From: Candidatus Kuenenia stuttgartensis | GTDB taxonomy: Bacteria > Planctomycetota > JAKEIC01 > DYIT01 | Reading direction: 5' to 3' | Assembly (NCBI GenBank): GCA_020723505.1 | Contig: DYIT01000034.1 | Coordinates: 1 to 39,034 of the forward strand | DNA length: 39,034 bases | In this document: one piece after another, positions 6,297 through 13,678 of the stretch | Position numbering within the stretch: position 1 is the first letter of the stretch | How the letters are laid out: the number at the start of each line of letters is the position of its first letter | Translations under genes and position numbers: made by a program | Notes under the pieces: generated by a model | The model's database searches: none | Seen by the model: only the letters and a program-made list of their open reading frames with translations | Told to the model about the DNA's origin: nothing

Positions 6297-8264
6297 ATGA
6301 ACGCTTTTTCCGCCGTACGCATTCCGTCGTTGCGCATGCCGGCCGCGGTTTCGCTGGCGTTTGCGTTCCTGGTCCTGTCCGGATGCGGCGACCAGGGATC
6401 GGCCGAGAGGTCGGGGCCGGTAAGGCTCGCGAGCGCCACGGTCGCGCCTCCATGGCAGCCCGCCCTGTCCGACTTCAGCATTTCAGCGGCACCGGCCGCA
6501 CCTGCGGCGAATGCGGCCGTGGAACGGAAAGGCGCGCCTCCCGCTTCCGGGGAGGACGGCAACGCCGCTGCCGAGAGGATCGCGAAGAAGCTGGCGGATG
6601 AAGCCGCGAAGCTCAAGGGCGAAAGCGCCGCGAAGGCACCGAAGGATCCTGCGGTCATTCCCAAGCCGGAGCCCAAGGAAGCGGGCGACGCGGGCAAGGA
6701 GCTCGCCGACCTGGGCGAGCTTGATCCGAAAATCCTGGACCTTGCGAGGGTCTTCGATTTCGCAGGGGCAGTCGACCTGGTCGGGAAATTCGGAGCGGGG
6801 GTGAAGTCCCGCATGGCCGCGAAGGAGGTGGAGCGCAGGATTCTCGACATCAAGGCCATGGAGGCCGCGTTCGACCGGCTCATCGCCAACGTGGCGGGAA
6901 GCGAGGTCGAGATTGCCGACGACGTCGTGCTCAAGGTCGAGAAAGCCGACCGGCAGGGCCTGACCGGCAAGATTGGATCCGCGACCACGAGCAGGAAATG
7001 GAGCGCCTTCCCGCGCGAGACGATACTCTCCCTGTGCGAGTGGGACGAGATGTCGGCCGCGGACGAATACGGCATCGCCATGCTCGCGTACGCCTTCGGC
7101 ATGCCCGAGGAGGCGGAAAAGCACCTGATGGAGTGCGCTGCGTCCGACCCGTCCAGGACATCCCTTCTCGGGGAAATCATCGCGAAACGCCGCGGCGCTC
7201 CGATAGGTACGGAGCTGTCCCCGTACAAGGGCATATGGGTCACGGGCGAGGAGAGGGCGCTCATAGACAAGGGGTGGGAGAGGTACAACGACAAATGGAT
7301 GAGTCCCGAAGACATAATGAAGGCCAAGGGATTCGTATTCCACAACGGAAAATGGATAACTCCGCAGCAGTACGATAAGGAGACTAAAGCCGAGAGAGTG
7401 CTCGCGGACCTGGCGAAGAAGCTCGCGCCCAAGGGGCTCATCGACAAGCCGGGGGCGGACCAGGAACAGCTCGACTGGGGCAAGCGCCGCAAGTTCGCGT
7501 TCCCCGGGGGGCACTACACGATAGAGTCCAACCTGACCCAGGACGCGGTGAAGGACATCGCGTACATAATGGAAGTCCTTCACACCAACTTCCGGAAGAT
7601 ATTCGCGGTGAAATCGACCCCGCATTTCATGGTGCTGATTGGGAAGAACCAGGGCGAATACGACAGCATCCTGGGCGGGGGAGGGCTCGGGAAATGCGGC
7701 ACGGACGGCGAGATTTCCACGTTCTACCAGCCGCCGAACACAACGCTGGTCCTGATGCATGAGGGCACGCACCAGTTCATCTTCAAGGCCGCCCCCACCT
7801 GCCCGCACTGGCTGCATGAAGCCATGGCGTCGTTCTTCGAATGCAGCAAGTTCATGTTCAATCCGAAGACGAGGGCCATGGAGCTCAAGACCGGGCTTCT
7901 GAACCACTGGAGGCTGGGCCCCATCCAGGCGGAAATCAGGAACAAGACATATACTCCGCTGCGTCAGCAGATAAACGGCAACATCGACGGGCTTCAGATG
8001 TACCACCAGGGCTGGGCGCTCATCTACTACCTCGTGAACGCGAAGAACGGCGTCTACGCCCCAAGGGTCTTCACGTACCTCGACAAGTTCGCAGGAAAGG
8101 GCGGTGTCGGCAGGAAGAAGGGCGAACGCGAGGACCGCCAGGTCATGAGGTTCATGAAGGCCATGGGGATCCGCGACATGGACGAATTCGAGGAGGACTG
8201 GAAGAAGTTCACCCTCTCGCTGGACATAAACAAGTCAGAGGATTTCAACTCCGGCCACAAGTAG
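6297..8264 (+). CDS. Exported lipoprotein with HEXXH metallopeptidase-like domain (DUF1570-like)
   Basis: 655 residues from the ATG at 6297, chosen because GGAGGG precedes it and a lipoprotein signal follows at once (hydrophobic run, then LSGC). A 19-codon extension upstream in frame has neither. After an Ala/Lys/Pro-rich linker (to about 140) and a helical middle part comes WERYNDKWMSPEDIMKAKGF with a second half-repeat HNGKWITPQQYD (about 325-360), common in planctomycete exported proteins. The C-terminal half holds HEGTH at 488-492, then HWLHEAMA with E508 as the likely third zinc ligand, the layout of gluzincin peptidase_MA/DUF1570 proteins. It is thus probably a membrane-anchored zinc peptidase or an inactive relative. 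The stop is one base before the next gene, so it is co-transcribed with manC. The substrate is unknown. Confidence 0.82.
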   Translation: MNAFSAVRIPSLRMPAAVSLAFAFLVLSGCGDQGSAERSGPVRLASATVAPPWQPALSDFSISAAPAAPAANAAVERKGAPPASGEDGNAAAERIAKKLADEAAKLKGESAAKAPKDPAVIPKPEPKEAGDAGKELADLGELDPKILDLARVFDFAGAVDLVGKFGAGVKSRMAAKEVERRILDIKAMEAAFDRLIANVAGSEVEIADDVVLKVEKADRQGLTGKIGSATTSRKWSAFPRETILSLCEWDEMSAADEYGIAMLAYAFGMPEEAEKHLMECAASDPSRTSLLGEIIAKRRGAPIGTELSPYKGIWVTGEERALIDKGWERYNDKWMSPEDIMKAKGFVFHNGKWITPQQYDKETKAERVLADLAKKLAPKGLIDKPGADQEQLDWGKRRKFAFPGGHYTIESNLTQDAVKDIAYIMEVLHTNFRKIFAVKSTPHFMVLIGKNQGEYDSILGGGGLGKCGTDGEISTFYQPPNTTLVLMHEGTHQFIFKAAPTCPHWLHEAMASFFECSKFMFNPKTRAMELKTGLLNHWRLGPIQAEIRNKTYTPLRQQINGNIDGLQMYHQGWALIYYLVNAKNGVYAPRVFTYLDKFAGKGGVGRKKGEREDRQVMRFMKAMGIRDMDEFEEDWKKFTLSLDINKSEDFNSGHK

Positions 8265-8265
8265 C

Positions 8266-9330
8266 ATGGAAGACCTTGCAGTAGTAATCCTTGCCGGAGG
8301 ATCGGGGACGAGGTTCTGGCCGGCGAGCACGGCCTCGAGGCCCAAGCAGTTCCTGAAGCTGCTCGGCCAGAGGAGCCTGTTCGAGGACTGCGTGGACAGG
8401 GCCCTTGCCCTCGCCCCCGCGGAACGAATCCTGGTGCTCACGAACGAAATCCAGAAGCCGCTCGTCCGCGACCAGGCCGGGGCGCTGCCGCCCGAGAACG
8501 TGATCTGCGAGCCTTGCAGGCGGGACACGGCCGCGGCCGTCGCCCTGGGGGCGGCGCTTTGCAGGAAGCTGTTCGGCGACCCCGTGACGGCGGTCTTCCC
8601 TTCGGACCACGCCATAAGCCCCCTCGACCTGTTCAGGAGGACCGTCCTTTCCGCGGCGGCGGCGGCCGGCGGCGGGGCGCTGTACACCCTGGGAATCAGG
8701 CCGTCGCGGCCGGAGACCGGGTACGGATACCTCGAACTGGGGGAGCAGACGCTCGACGACGGCGGAATCCGCCATTACCGCCTGCTCAGGTTCAAGGAGA
8801 AGCCGGACCTGAAGGCGGCTCGCCGGTACGTCGGGTCGGGCAGGTTCCTGTGGAACAGCGGGATGTTCGTCTGGAGGACGTCGGCTGTCCTGGCACGAAT
8901 CGAATCGTTCCTCCCGGGGCACCTCGAGGCGGTCTCCAGGGCGGTGGAATCCTTCGGAGGCCGGAAATGGCGGGCGGCGCTCAGGTCCGCGTTCGAGCCG
9001 CTCAAGCCCGTCTCCATAGACTACGGCGTGATGGAGAAGGCTCCGGACGTGAGGACCGCGGCCGCCGAGTTCTCGTGGAACGACGTGGGCGGCTGGCCTG
9101 CGCTCGAAGGGATTCTGCCTCGAGACGCGGACGGCAATTCGGCGAACTGCGTGGTGCACTCCCTGGATTCGTCGGGGAACGTCGTCTTCTGCGAAGGCGG
9201 CGGAAGGTCGGTGGCGCTGGTCGGCGTGAAGGACCTCGTTGTCGTGGATGCGGGCGGGAGAATCCTCGTCGTGCCCAAGGCCCGCGCACAGGACGTGAAG
9301 AAACTGGTGGAAGGAATCGGGAAGGATTGA
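8266..9330 (+). CDS. manC: Mannose-1-phosphate guanylyltransferase (GDP-mannose pyrophosphorylase)
   Basis: 354 residues, the single-domain length typical of bacterial GMPs that lack the isomerase domain. The nucleotidyltransferase signature LAGGSGTRFWP is at 9-19, followed by SRPKQFL, the Asp of PSDHAI for metal binding, the sugar-binding ETGYGY, FKEKPD with the second conserved Lys, and WNSGMFVW. It makes GDP-mannose from mannose-1-phosphate and GTP for cell-surface polysaccharides or glycoconjugates. It begins two bases after the stop of the exported lipoprotein, and its own stop overlaps the TTG of the thioesterase. No phosphomannomutase or glycosyltransferase lies nearby, so the genetic context does not show which glycan uses the product. 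Confidence 0.94.
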   Translation: MEDLAVVILAGGSGTRFWPASTASRPKQFLKLLGQRSLFEDCVDRALALAPAERILVLTNEIQKPLVRDQAGALPPENVICEPCRRDTAAAVALGAALCRKLFGDPVTAVFPSDHAISPLDLFRRTVLSAAAAAGGGALYTLGIRPSRPETGYGYLELGEQTLDDGGIRHYRLLRFKEKPDLKAARRYVGSGRFLWNSGMFVWRTSAVLARIESFLPGHLEAVSRAVESFGGRKWRAALRSAFEPLKPVSIDYGVMEKAPDVRTAAAEFSWNDVGGWPALEGILPRDADGNSANCVVHSLDSSGNVVFCEGGGRSVALVGVKDLVVVDAGGRILVVPKARAQDVKKLVEGIGKD

Positions 9331-9773
9331 GGACAGCGGCTTTGGCGCGGCTTCGGATTGAACTCCCGGAGAAATACCTCTTCTCGACCGAGATCGCCGT
9401 CCGCATCGGCGACATAAACTACGGGGGGCATCTGGGCAACGACTCGGTTCTCGGGCTGTTCCACGAGGCGCGGCTGCGGTTCCTGAAAAGCCGGGGGTAC
9501 TCGGAACTCGACGCCGGCGGGGCGGGGATAATCATGGTCGATTCGGCCGTGTGCTACAGGTCCCAGGCATTCCACGGCGAGACGATGAAGGTCGAGGTGG
9601 CGGTCGCCGACCCGGACAGGTACGGGTGCGATTTCCTGTACAGGATGTCCGACGTCGCGACCGGCAGGGAGGTCGCGCGCGCCAAGACATCGATTCTTTT
9701 CTTCGATTACGGCGAAAACAGGAAGACGGAAATGCCCGGACCGTTCCGGGCGGCCTTCTTCGAGGCGTCCTGA
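9327..9773 (+). CDS. Hotdog-fold acyl-CoA thioesterase (4HBT family)
   Basis: 148 residues from TTG at 9327, which overlaps the manC stop. A second TTG at 9342 has a better placed GAGGA eight bases upstream and may be the true start; both give the same enzyme. The motif RIGDINYGGHLGND (about 30-43) matches the D-x-N-x-x-G-H active-site loop of 4-hydroxybenzoyl-CoA thioesterase-type proteins. Next come the long central helix (LGLFHEARLRFLKS) and the antiparallel strands ending TSILFFDY. It should hydrolyse acyl-CoA thioesters in the cytoplasm; substrate unknown. In the manC operon it could be a simple passenger or a housekeeping acyl-CoA scavenger. Confidence 0.85.
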   Translation: MRTAALARLRIELPEKYLFSTEIAVRIGDINYGGHLGNDSVLGLFHEARLRFLKSRGYSELDAGGAGIIMVDSAVCYRSQAFHGETMKVEVAVADPDRYGCDFLYRMSDVATGREVARAKTSILFFDYGENRKTEMPGPFRAAFFEAS

Positions 9774-9786
9774 AAGGAGTCCGGTA

Positions 9787-11190
9787 ATGAAGCATCTAAA
9801 ATCGGCTGTCGCCCTCCTGGCATCCCTCCTCGTCTGCCTTGCTGCCGCTTCGGCGGAGGAAAAGACGCCGGGCGCGGCGCCGGCAGGGGCTGCGGTAAAG
9901 GCGGATCTTTCCTCCCCCAGGGCGGCGTTCGAGTCGTTCAGCAAGGGTCTGGAAGCCCTGACCGCCGAGCACCGGAAGCTGCTCTCGAGCATGCAGCGCA
10001 GGGAATCGGAGATATACGCGAAGGTCCTGACTCCGGGCCTCGTCGAGCTTCTGAAGAAGGGCGAGGCGAAGCAGGGAACGGACGACGGGTACATGAAGGA
10101 AGGCCCGCTCGTATACGTGAAGGAGGAGCCCGCAAAGGACGGCAGGGCGGCCGTTCACGCCTCGCAGAAGAACACCGTCACGGAGGCGGACTTCGTGGAC
10201 GGCAAGGTAAGGATGAAGGAGGTGCAGGTCACGGCGAACCACAGGCTCGAATTCGTCAAGGCGGACGACGGCTGGCGGGCGAATAAATGGCTCGAGGAAT
10301 GCCGCGAATGCAAGGGCACCGGGAAGTGCGCCGAATGCGGAGGCACCAGGAAGACGAAGGAGACCAGGTGCGAGGGCTGCGGCGGGACGGGCAAGGACCA
10401 GGAGGGAGAAGGCTGCCTCATGTGCGAAGGCACGGGAAGGCTTCCCGCGGGCGAGTGCATCCTCTGCGCGGACACCGGGGGGAAGTGCGGGAGCTGCGGG
10501 GGCGAAGGCTTCCTCCGGCGCGACAGGTTCGAGGATGGCGCCCTTTTCGCCGGCGAGACGGCCGGGATTGGGGAGTATTTCGACCTGAGCACGCCTGAGA
10601 ACGCGGTGAAATCATATCTGAACCTGGAGGATCGGCACGAGGCTGCCCAGCGCGGCGTGATAGCCGGGCTGTCCATGGCAATCAGGGGCATAATCGAATC
10701 CTGGTTCGGGAAGGAGGCTCTGGCGGCGATCGACGCCCAGATCAAGAAGAACACCGAGGCGCTGAAGGCGGAGATGGCGCAAACCAGGAAGGAGATCGGC
10801 GCGGCGGCGGTCGAAGGAGATACGGCGACGGTCGTCATGACCTTGAGGTCGAAGACCGAGGAGGGCGAGGAGGTCGCGCGCGCCTCGTTCAGGCTGGTCA
10901 GGGCGGATTCCCTGTGGAGGATCGACGACCGGGGGATGCAGTGCTGGAACTGCAACGGAGAGGGGGTCTGCCTGGATTGCAAGGGATCCGGGAAAACCGA
11001 GTCCGAGAAATGCCCCATATGCGACGGATCCGGGAAGGACGACTCGGACGGGAGCAAATGCCCTGGCTGCAACGGATCCGGTACGACGCCGGTGGAGCCA
11101 TGCCCGTCATGCAAGGAATGCCCCGGCAAGTGCGGCTACTGCGGAGGGGCGAAATACGCATGGGACAGGAGCAGGAAGGACGCGAGATGA
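9787..11190 (+). CDS. Exported protein with two DnaJ-type cysteine-rich clusters (12 CxxC motifs)
   Basis: 467 residues, start fixed by AAAGGAG seven bases before ATG. Signal peptide 1-23 (LLASLLVCLAAASA). The rest is two copies of one module. Each opens with DLSxP (about 40 and 263), has a helical plus beta region like NTF2/SnoaL-type domains, ends in a hydrophobic strand with a Trp (WRANKW, WRIDDR), and then has six CxxC motifs. Cluster 1 (172-245) runs CREC, CAEC, CEGC, CLMC, CILC, CGSC; cluster 2 (386-458) runs CWNC, CLDC, CPIC, CPGC, CPSC, CGYC. Several fit CxxCxGxG of DnaJ, but there is no J domain. Twelve pairs could bind six metal ions or form disulfides outside the cytoplasm. The stop overlaps the nitroreductase start (ATGA). 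I know of no function for this architecture. Confidence 0.85.
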   Translation: MKHLKSAVALLASLLVCLAAASAEEKTPGAAPAGAAVKADLSSPRAAFESFSKGLEALTAEHRKLLSSMQRRESEIYAKVLTPGLVELLKKGEAKQGTDDGYMKEGPLVYVKEEPAKDGRAAVHASQKNTVTEADFVDGKVRMKEVQVTANHRLEFVKADDGWRANKWLEECRECKGTGKCAECGGTRKTKETRCEGCGGTGKDQEGEGCLMCEGTGRLPAGECILCADTGGKCGSCGGEGFLRRDRFEDGALFAGETAGIGEYFDLSTPENAVKSYLNLEDRHEAAQRGVIAGLSMAIRGIIESWFGKEALAAIDAQIKKNTEALKAEMAQTRKEIGAAAVEGDTATVVMTLRSKTEEGEEVARASFRLVRADSLWRIDDRGMQCWNCNGEGVCLDCKGSGKTESEKCPICDGSGKDDSDGSKCPGCNGSGTTPVEPCPSCKECPGKCGYCGGAKYAWDRSRKDAR

Positions 11191-11699
11191 TTGAAATCCT
11201 CAGGTCGAGGAGAAGCACGAGGAAGTTCGCGCCTGCAGGCCTGGAACGCGAGAAGGTGGAAGAACTCAAGGAAGCCCTGCTCAGGTCGCCTTCGTCGCGC
11301 GACCTGAAGCCATGGCAATTCGTCTTCGTTTCCGACCAGGAGACGCTGCGCGGCCTGTCGTCGGCCAAGGAAAGCGGAGGCGCGTTCCTTGCCGGCGCTC
11401 CGCTTGGCATAGTCGTGCTCGGCGACGAGTCGGCGTCCGACGTCTGGATTGAGGACTGCTCGATTGCGGCAATCATCTGCCAGCTCGCGGCGCATTCCCT
11501 CGGGCTCGGGAGCTGCTGGATTCAAATCCGGAACCGGAGGAATGCGGACGGGAGCACTGCGGAAGAGCGCGTGCGCAGGATTCTGCGCATCGAAAAGCCC
11601 TTGAGGGTCGAGTGCGTCATCGCCGTGGGATACCCGGGCGAAAGGAAGGACCCTGTGAAGAGGGAGGACCTGGCATGGGGGAGGATTTCCGGGCTTTGA
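11187..11699 (+). CDS. Small nitroreductase-family flavoprotein
   Basis: 170 residues from the ATG at 11187, which overlaps the preceding TGA; the longer open frame upstream is the shadow of the cysteine-rich gene. The opening IEILRSRRSTRKF is the FMN-phosphate-binding signature of the nitroreductase fold. SPSSRDLKPWQFVFV is the usual second element, LGSCWIQIRNR the dimer-interface helix, and VIAVGYPGERK the C-terminal strand. It should use NAD(P)H and FMN to reduce an unknown substrate in the cytoplasm, possibly a quinone or nitro compound. It is shorter than classical NfsB but normal for the compact Nfn/BluB-like branch. Repeat copy 2 begins three bases after the stop and may terminate the operon. 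Confidence 0.9.
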   Translation: MIEILRSRRSTRKFAPAGLEREKVEELKEALLRSPSSRDLKPWQFVFVSDQETLRGLSSAKESGGAFLAGAPLGIVVLGDESASDVWIEDCSIAAIICQLAAHSLGLGSCWIQIRNRRNADGSTAEERVRRILRIEKPLRVECVIAVGYPGERKDPVKREDLAWGRISGL

Positions 11700-11701
11700 C
11701 C

Positions 11702-11758
11702 ATGACACGGACGAGCCGGAACCAGACAGGTTTTATTGTTCCGGCTTGTCCGTGTCAT
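11702..11758 (+). repeat. Interspersed hairpin repeat, copy 2 (long stem only)
   Basis: Two 21-base arms (11702-11722 and 11738-11758) pair over their whole length with one G-U, loop of 15 bases. The core of the arm reads ACACGGACGAGCCGGAAC. The base pair that is C:G in copies 1, 4 and 6 and G:C in copies 3 and 5 is A:T here, so pairing is kept while the sequence changes. There is no CACGCGC second hairpin after it. It sits three bases after the nitroreductase stop. Confidence 0.85.
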
Positions 11759-11787
11759 TCGCGGGAGACGGCATCAGGACGAATGGC

Positions 11788-12120
11788 ATGGGATCAAGGA
11801 CCGGCAGGGAGAAACGCACGCTGGATGCGATGATTCGGATGTTCTGCCGCGGTTCCCACGGCGGGGCGGATGTCCCGTGCGGCGAATGCAGGGAGCTCCT
11901 GGAATACGCACTGGAAAGGCTTTCCCGCTGCAGATTCGGCGAGGACAAGCCCACTTGCGCCAGATGCCCCGTGCATTGCTACAGGCCCGCGATGAGGGAT
12001 CGGATTAAGGCGGTCATGCGGCATTCCGGACCAAGGATAGTCTGGAAGCATCCGGTTCTGGCCCTCATGCACCTCATCGACGGGCGAAGGAAGGGAAAGG
12101 ATTTGCCCGGCGGGCGGTGA
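11788..12120 (+). CDS. YgbA / nitrous-oxide-stimulated-promoter (NOSP) family protein
   Basis: 110 residues. The start at 11788 (MGSRTGREK) has AGGA eight bases upstream; the in-frame GTG at 11746 lies inside the hairpin of repeat copy 2 and is unlikely. The family signature is clear: GECRELLEYALERLSRCRF, then KPTCARCPVHCY, then IKAVMRHSGPRIVWKHPVLALMHL. Five to six conserved Cys plus one His suggest an iron or zinc site. The family is named for a promoter that responds to nitrous oxide, and E. coli YgbA is linked to nitrosative stress; a biochemical role is not established. No nitrogen-oxide gene is nearby here. Preceded by the hairpin repeat, so it probably has its own promoter. Confidence 0.88.
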   Translation: MGSRTGREKRTLDAMIRMFCRGSHGGADVPCGECRELLEYALERLSRCRFGEDKPTCARCPVHCYRPAMRDRIKAVMRHSGPRIVWKHPVLALMHLIDGRRKGKDLPGGR

Positions 12121-12193
12121 TTAACCTGACACGCGTGTTTCCTGGAAGCCTGTTCTTTCCGGACGCTCCGATTTGCCTTTGACTCCGGCTGAA

Positions 12194-12214
12194 TGTCTAG
12201 TAATATACTAGACA
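12194..12214. promoter_or_regulatory. Perfect operator-like palindrome upstream of thi4
   Basis: TGTCTAGTA (12194-12202), centre ATA, TACTAGACA (12206-12214): nine-base arms without mismatch in otherwise GC-rich DNA, 165 bases before the thi4 ATG. Size and symmetry suit a dimeric repressor site. As RNA it could also be a weak hairpin, but it is AT-rich and has no T-tract. Confidence 0.55.
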
Positions 12215-12378
12215 ATTCGGCGGCAGGAGGCAGGCGCCGGGCTCCTGAGCGTGAAACCGCGCGGGAAGCCCGGGCATCGTGGCCTGGGGGCCGGATGGAT
12301 ACCGGGCGGAAATCGCTTGCGGATTCCGCAGCCTTGGGGCGCGGGAGCGCAAGACGGCATTGAAACGGAGGTGAATCG

Positions 12379-13215
12379 ATGGCAGAACGCATTTTCTCGA
12401 GGGCGAACGAGGTCGACGTCACAAGGGCGATTCTGAAGGGATTCGTCCGCGATTTCGAAAATCATCTGGTCTGCGACGCGGTCGTGATAGGGGCCGGGCC
12501 GGCGGGCCTCGTCTGCGCCCGCGAACTGGCCGCCAACGGCAAGCGCGTCCTCCTGATGGAGAGAAACAATTATCTGGGCGGCGGGTTCTGGATTGGCGGA
12601 TTCCTCATGAACACGCTCACCGTCCGCTCACCCGGCGACGGGCTGCTTCGGGAAATCAACGTGAAGCTCGAGGAAGTCTCGCCCGGTCTCTTTGCAGGGA
12701 ACGCCCCCGAGGCATGCTCGAAGCTGATTGCCTCGACCCTGGACGCAGGCGTATGGACCCTGAACATGGCGTCGCTCGAGGATCTCGTGCTCAGGAAGGG
12801 CCGCGTGGAGGGCGTTGTAATCAACTGGACGCCGGTGCAGACCCTGCCCAGGCAGATTACCTGCGTCGATCCGGTGGCGCTCGAATCCAAGGTAGTGGTC
12901 GATGCGACCGGACACGAGGCGTACGTGTGCGGCAAGCTGCATTCAAGGGGCCTGATCGAGATGGCAGGGATGGGCGCGATGAACGTGGAGGAATCGGAGG
13001 ACGCCGTGGTCGAAAAGACCTCGGAGGTGTTCCCGGGGCTGATTGCATGCGGAATGAGCGTCAGCACGGTGTTCGGGGTTCCCCGCATGGGTCCCACGTT
13101 CGGCGGCATGCTGCTTTCCGGAAAGAAGGCGGGCGGAATCGCGCTGGACATCATCGATGCGCGGATCGGGGCGGGGCACGCGAAGCCGGGAAAGCGCGAA
13201 GCCGGGAAGCGCTGA
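12379..13215 (+). CDS. thi4: Thi4-type thiazole synthase (ADP-thiazole biosynthesis)
   Basis: 278 residues, start fixed by CGGAGGTGA. The FAD/NAD-binding Rossmann motif GAGPAGLVCARELA is at 38-51, followed by MERNNYLGGGFW; the C-terminus has MGPTFGGMLLSGKKA, a Thi4 hallmark. Thi4 builds the thiazole of thiamine from NAD, glycine and sulfur. Yeast-type enzymes give up an active-site Cys; archaeal and anaerobe types use sulfide and have His instead. Here the region reads DATGHEAYVCGKLH, with H179, C184 and H188; which one aligns with the yeast Cys cannot be decided by eye. No other thi gene is nearby and I see no TPP riboswitch in the 258-base leader, which instead has a perfect palindrome at 12194-12214. 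Followed by a truncated PP-loop gene. Confidence 0.9.
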   Translation: MAERIFSRANEVDVTRAILKGFVRDFENHLVCDAVVIGAGPAGLVCARELAANGKRVLLMERNNYLGGGFWIGGFLMNTLTVRSPGDGLLREINVKLEEVSPGLFAGNAPEACSKLIASTLDAGVWTLNMASLEDLVLRKGRVEGVVINWTPVQTLPRQITCVDPVALESKVVVDATGHEAYVCGKLHSRGLIEMAGMGAMNVEESEDAVVEKTSEVFPGLIACGMSVSTVFGVPRMGPTFGGMLLSGKKAGGIALDIIDARIGAGHAKPGKREAGKR

Positions 13216-13248
13216 TTGCATGGATTTCGGCGCGGGAATAATCACGAA

Positions 13249-13485
13249 GTGACCAAGGCCATCTGTCTGTTGTCGGGCGGCCTGGACAGCGTCCTGGCCG
13301 CCCGAATCATTCTCGACCTCGGCGTGGAGGTCGAGGCATTGAATTTCGTCTCCGTCTTCTGCACCTGCACGCCGAAATCCGCGGGCTGTCCCGCCGCCAG
13401 ATCCGCCGCTTCTTCCCTGGAAAAGCTGCTTGTCAAGCCTCTCCAGCGCGGGTGGAGAAAGCACTGGAAAACCGGTCAGCTCTGA
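13249..13485 (+). pseudogene. Truncated PP-loop ATPase (ThiI/MnmA-like thiouridylase fragment)
   Basis: From GTG 13249 (TTG at 13216 also possible) the protein begins TKAICLLSGGLDSVLAARII, the SGGxDS PP-loop that adenylates tRNA uridines or similar substrates. LNFVSVFCTCTPKSAGCPAA then matches the start of long (over 300 residues) tRNA-thiolation-like enzymes. Homology ends at about residue 58; the remaining 20 residues look random and the frame stops at 13485. The catalytic cysteines and the rest of the ATPase domain are absent. It is therefore a 3'-deleted relic, with the break in or next to a patch of repeats (12-bp inverted repeat 13454-13527, small hairpin repeat, repeat copy 3). Its place after thi4 suggests a former role in sulfur transfer. 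Confidence 0.7.
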
Positions 13486-13527
13486 ACACGGCATCCATCA
13501 GAATCGACCAGGTCAAGTGCTTTCTCC
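13454..13527. repeat. 12-bp perfect inverted repeat in the broken end of the PP-loop gene
   Basis: GGAGAAAGCACT (13454-13465) and AGTGCTTTCTCC (13516-13527) are exact reverse complements 50 bases apart. The left arm lies in the non-homologous tail of the truncated PP-loop frame. It could be the ends of a small inserted element (74 bp) or a hairpin; no target duplication was evident. Confidence 0.55.
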
Positions 13528-13541
13528 GGACGTAACCGCCT

Positions 13542-13571
13542 GTCTGGATCCCGGCTTTCGCCGGAATGACG
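13542..13571. repeat. Small hairpin repeat of the 'GGATCCCGGC-tttc-GCCGGAATGAC' type
   Basis: CCGGC (13551-13555), TTTC, GCCGG (13560-13564) inside GTCTGGATCCCGGCTTTCGC. Short repeats with this general look (a CCCG..CGGG core flanked by GGAT and AATGAC, like neisserial dRS3) are scattered in many bacterial genomes. It lies just before repeat copy 3, making this a composite repeat patch. Confidence 0.5.
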
Positions 13572-13572
13572 C

Positions 13573-13624
13573 ATAACGCGGACGAGCCCTGAGTTCGTAT
13601 CCGCCATCGGCTCGTCCGCGTTAT
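13573..13624 (+). repeat. Interspersed hairpin repeat, copy 3 (stem only)
   Basis: ATAACGCGGACGAGCC (13573-13588) and GGCTCGTCCGCGTTAT (13609-13624) are perfect 16-bp complements with a 20-base loop. The ACGC/GCGT pair shows the G:C variant of the co-varying position. The second fixed hairpin is replaced by a different one (13629-13678). Confidence 0.85.
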
Positions 13625-13628
13625 ATTC

Positions 13629-13678
13629 AGCCTGAATTTTCGCGCGAAGCTTCGTTTAATTGCGCGAAAATACAGGCT
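13629..13678. terminator. 17-bp hairpin between convergent genes
   Basis: AGCCTGAATTTTCGCGC (13629-13645) pairs with GCGCGAAAATACAGGCT (13662-13678) with a single mismatch; loop 16 bases. It overlaps the stop codon (13677-13679, reverse strand) of the kelch-type lipoprotein gene and lies after the truncated PP-loop gene, so it can serve as a bidirectional terminator. No clean T-tract. Confidence 0.55.

Noticed and set aside
6483-8006. A 507-codon frame antisense to the HEXXH lipoprotein
   Set aside because: High-GC shadow: no start context, no domain, and the plus strand has a lipobox, HEXXH and ribosome-binding site.
12121-12378. TPP riboswitch before thi4
   Set aside because: I found neither CUGAGA nor the second conserved TPP element. 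A covariance search would be decisive.
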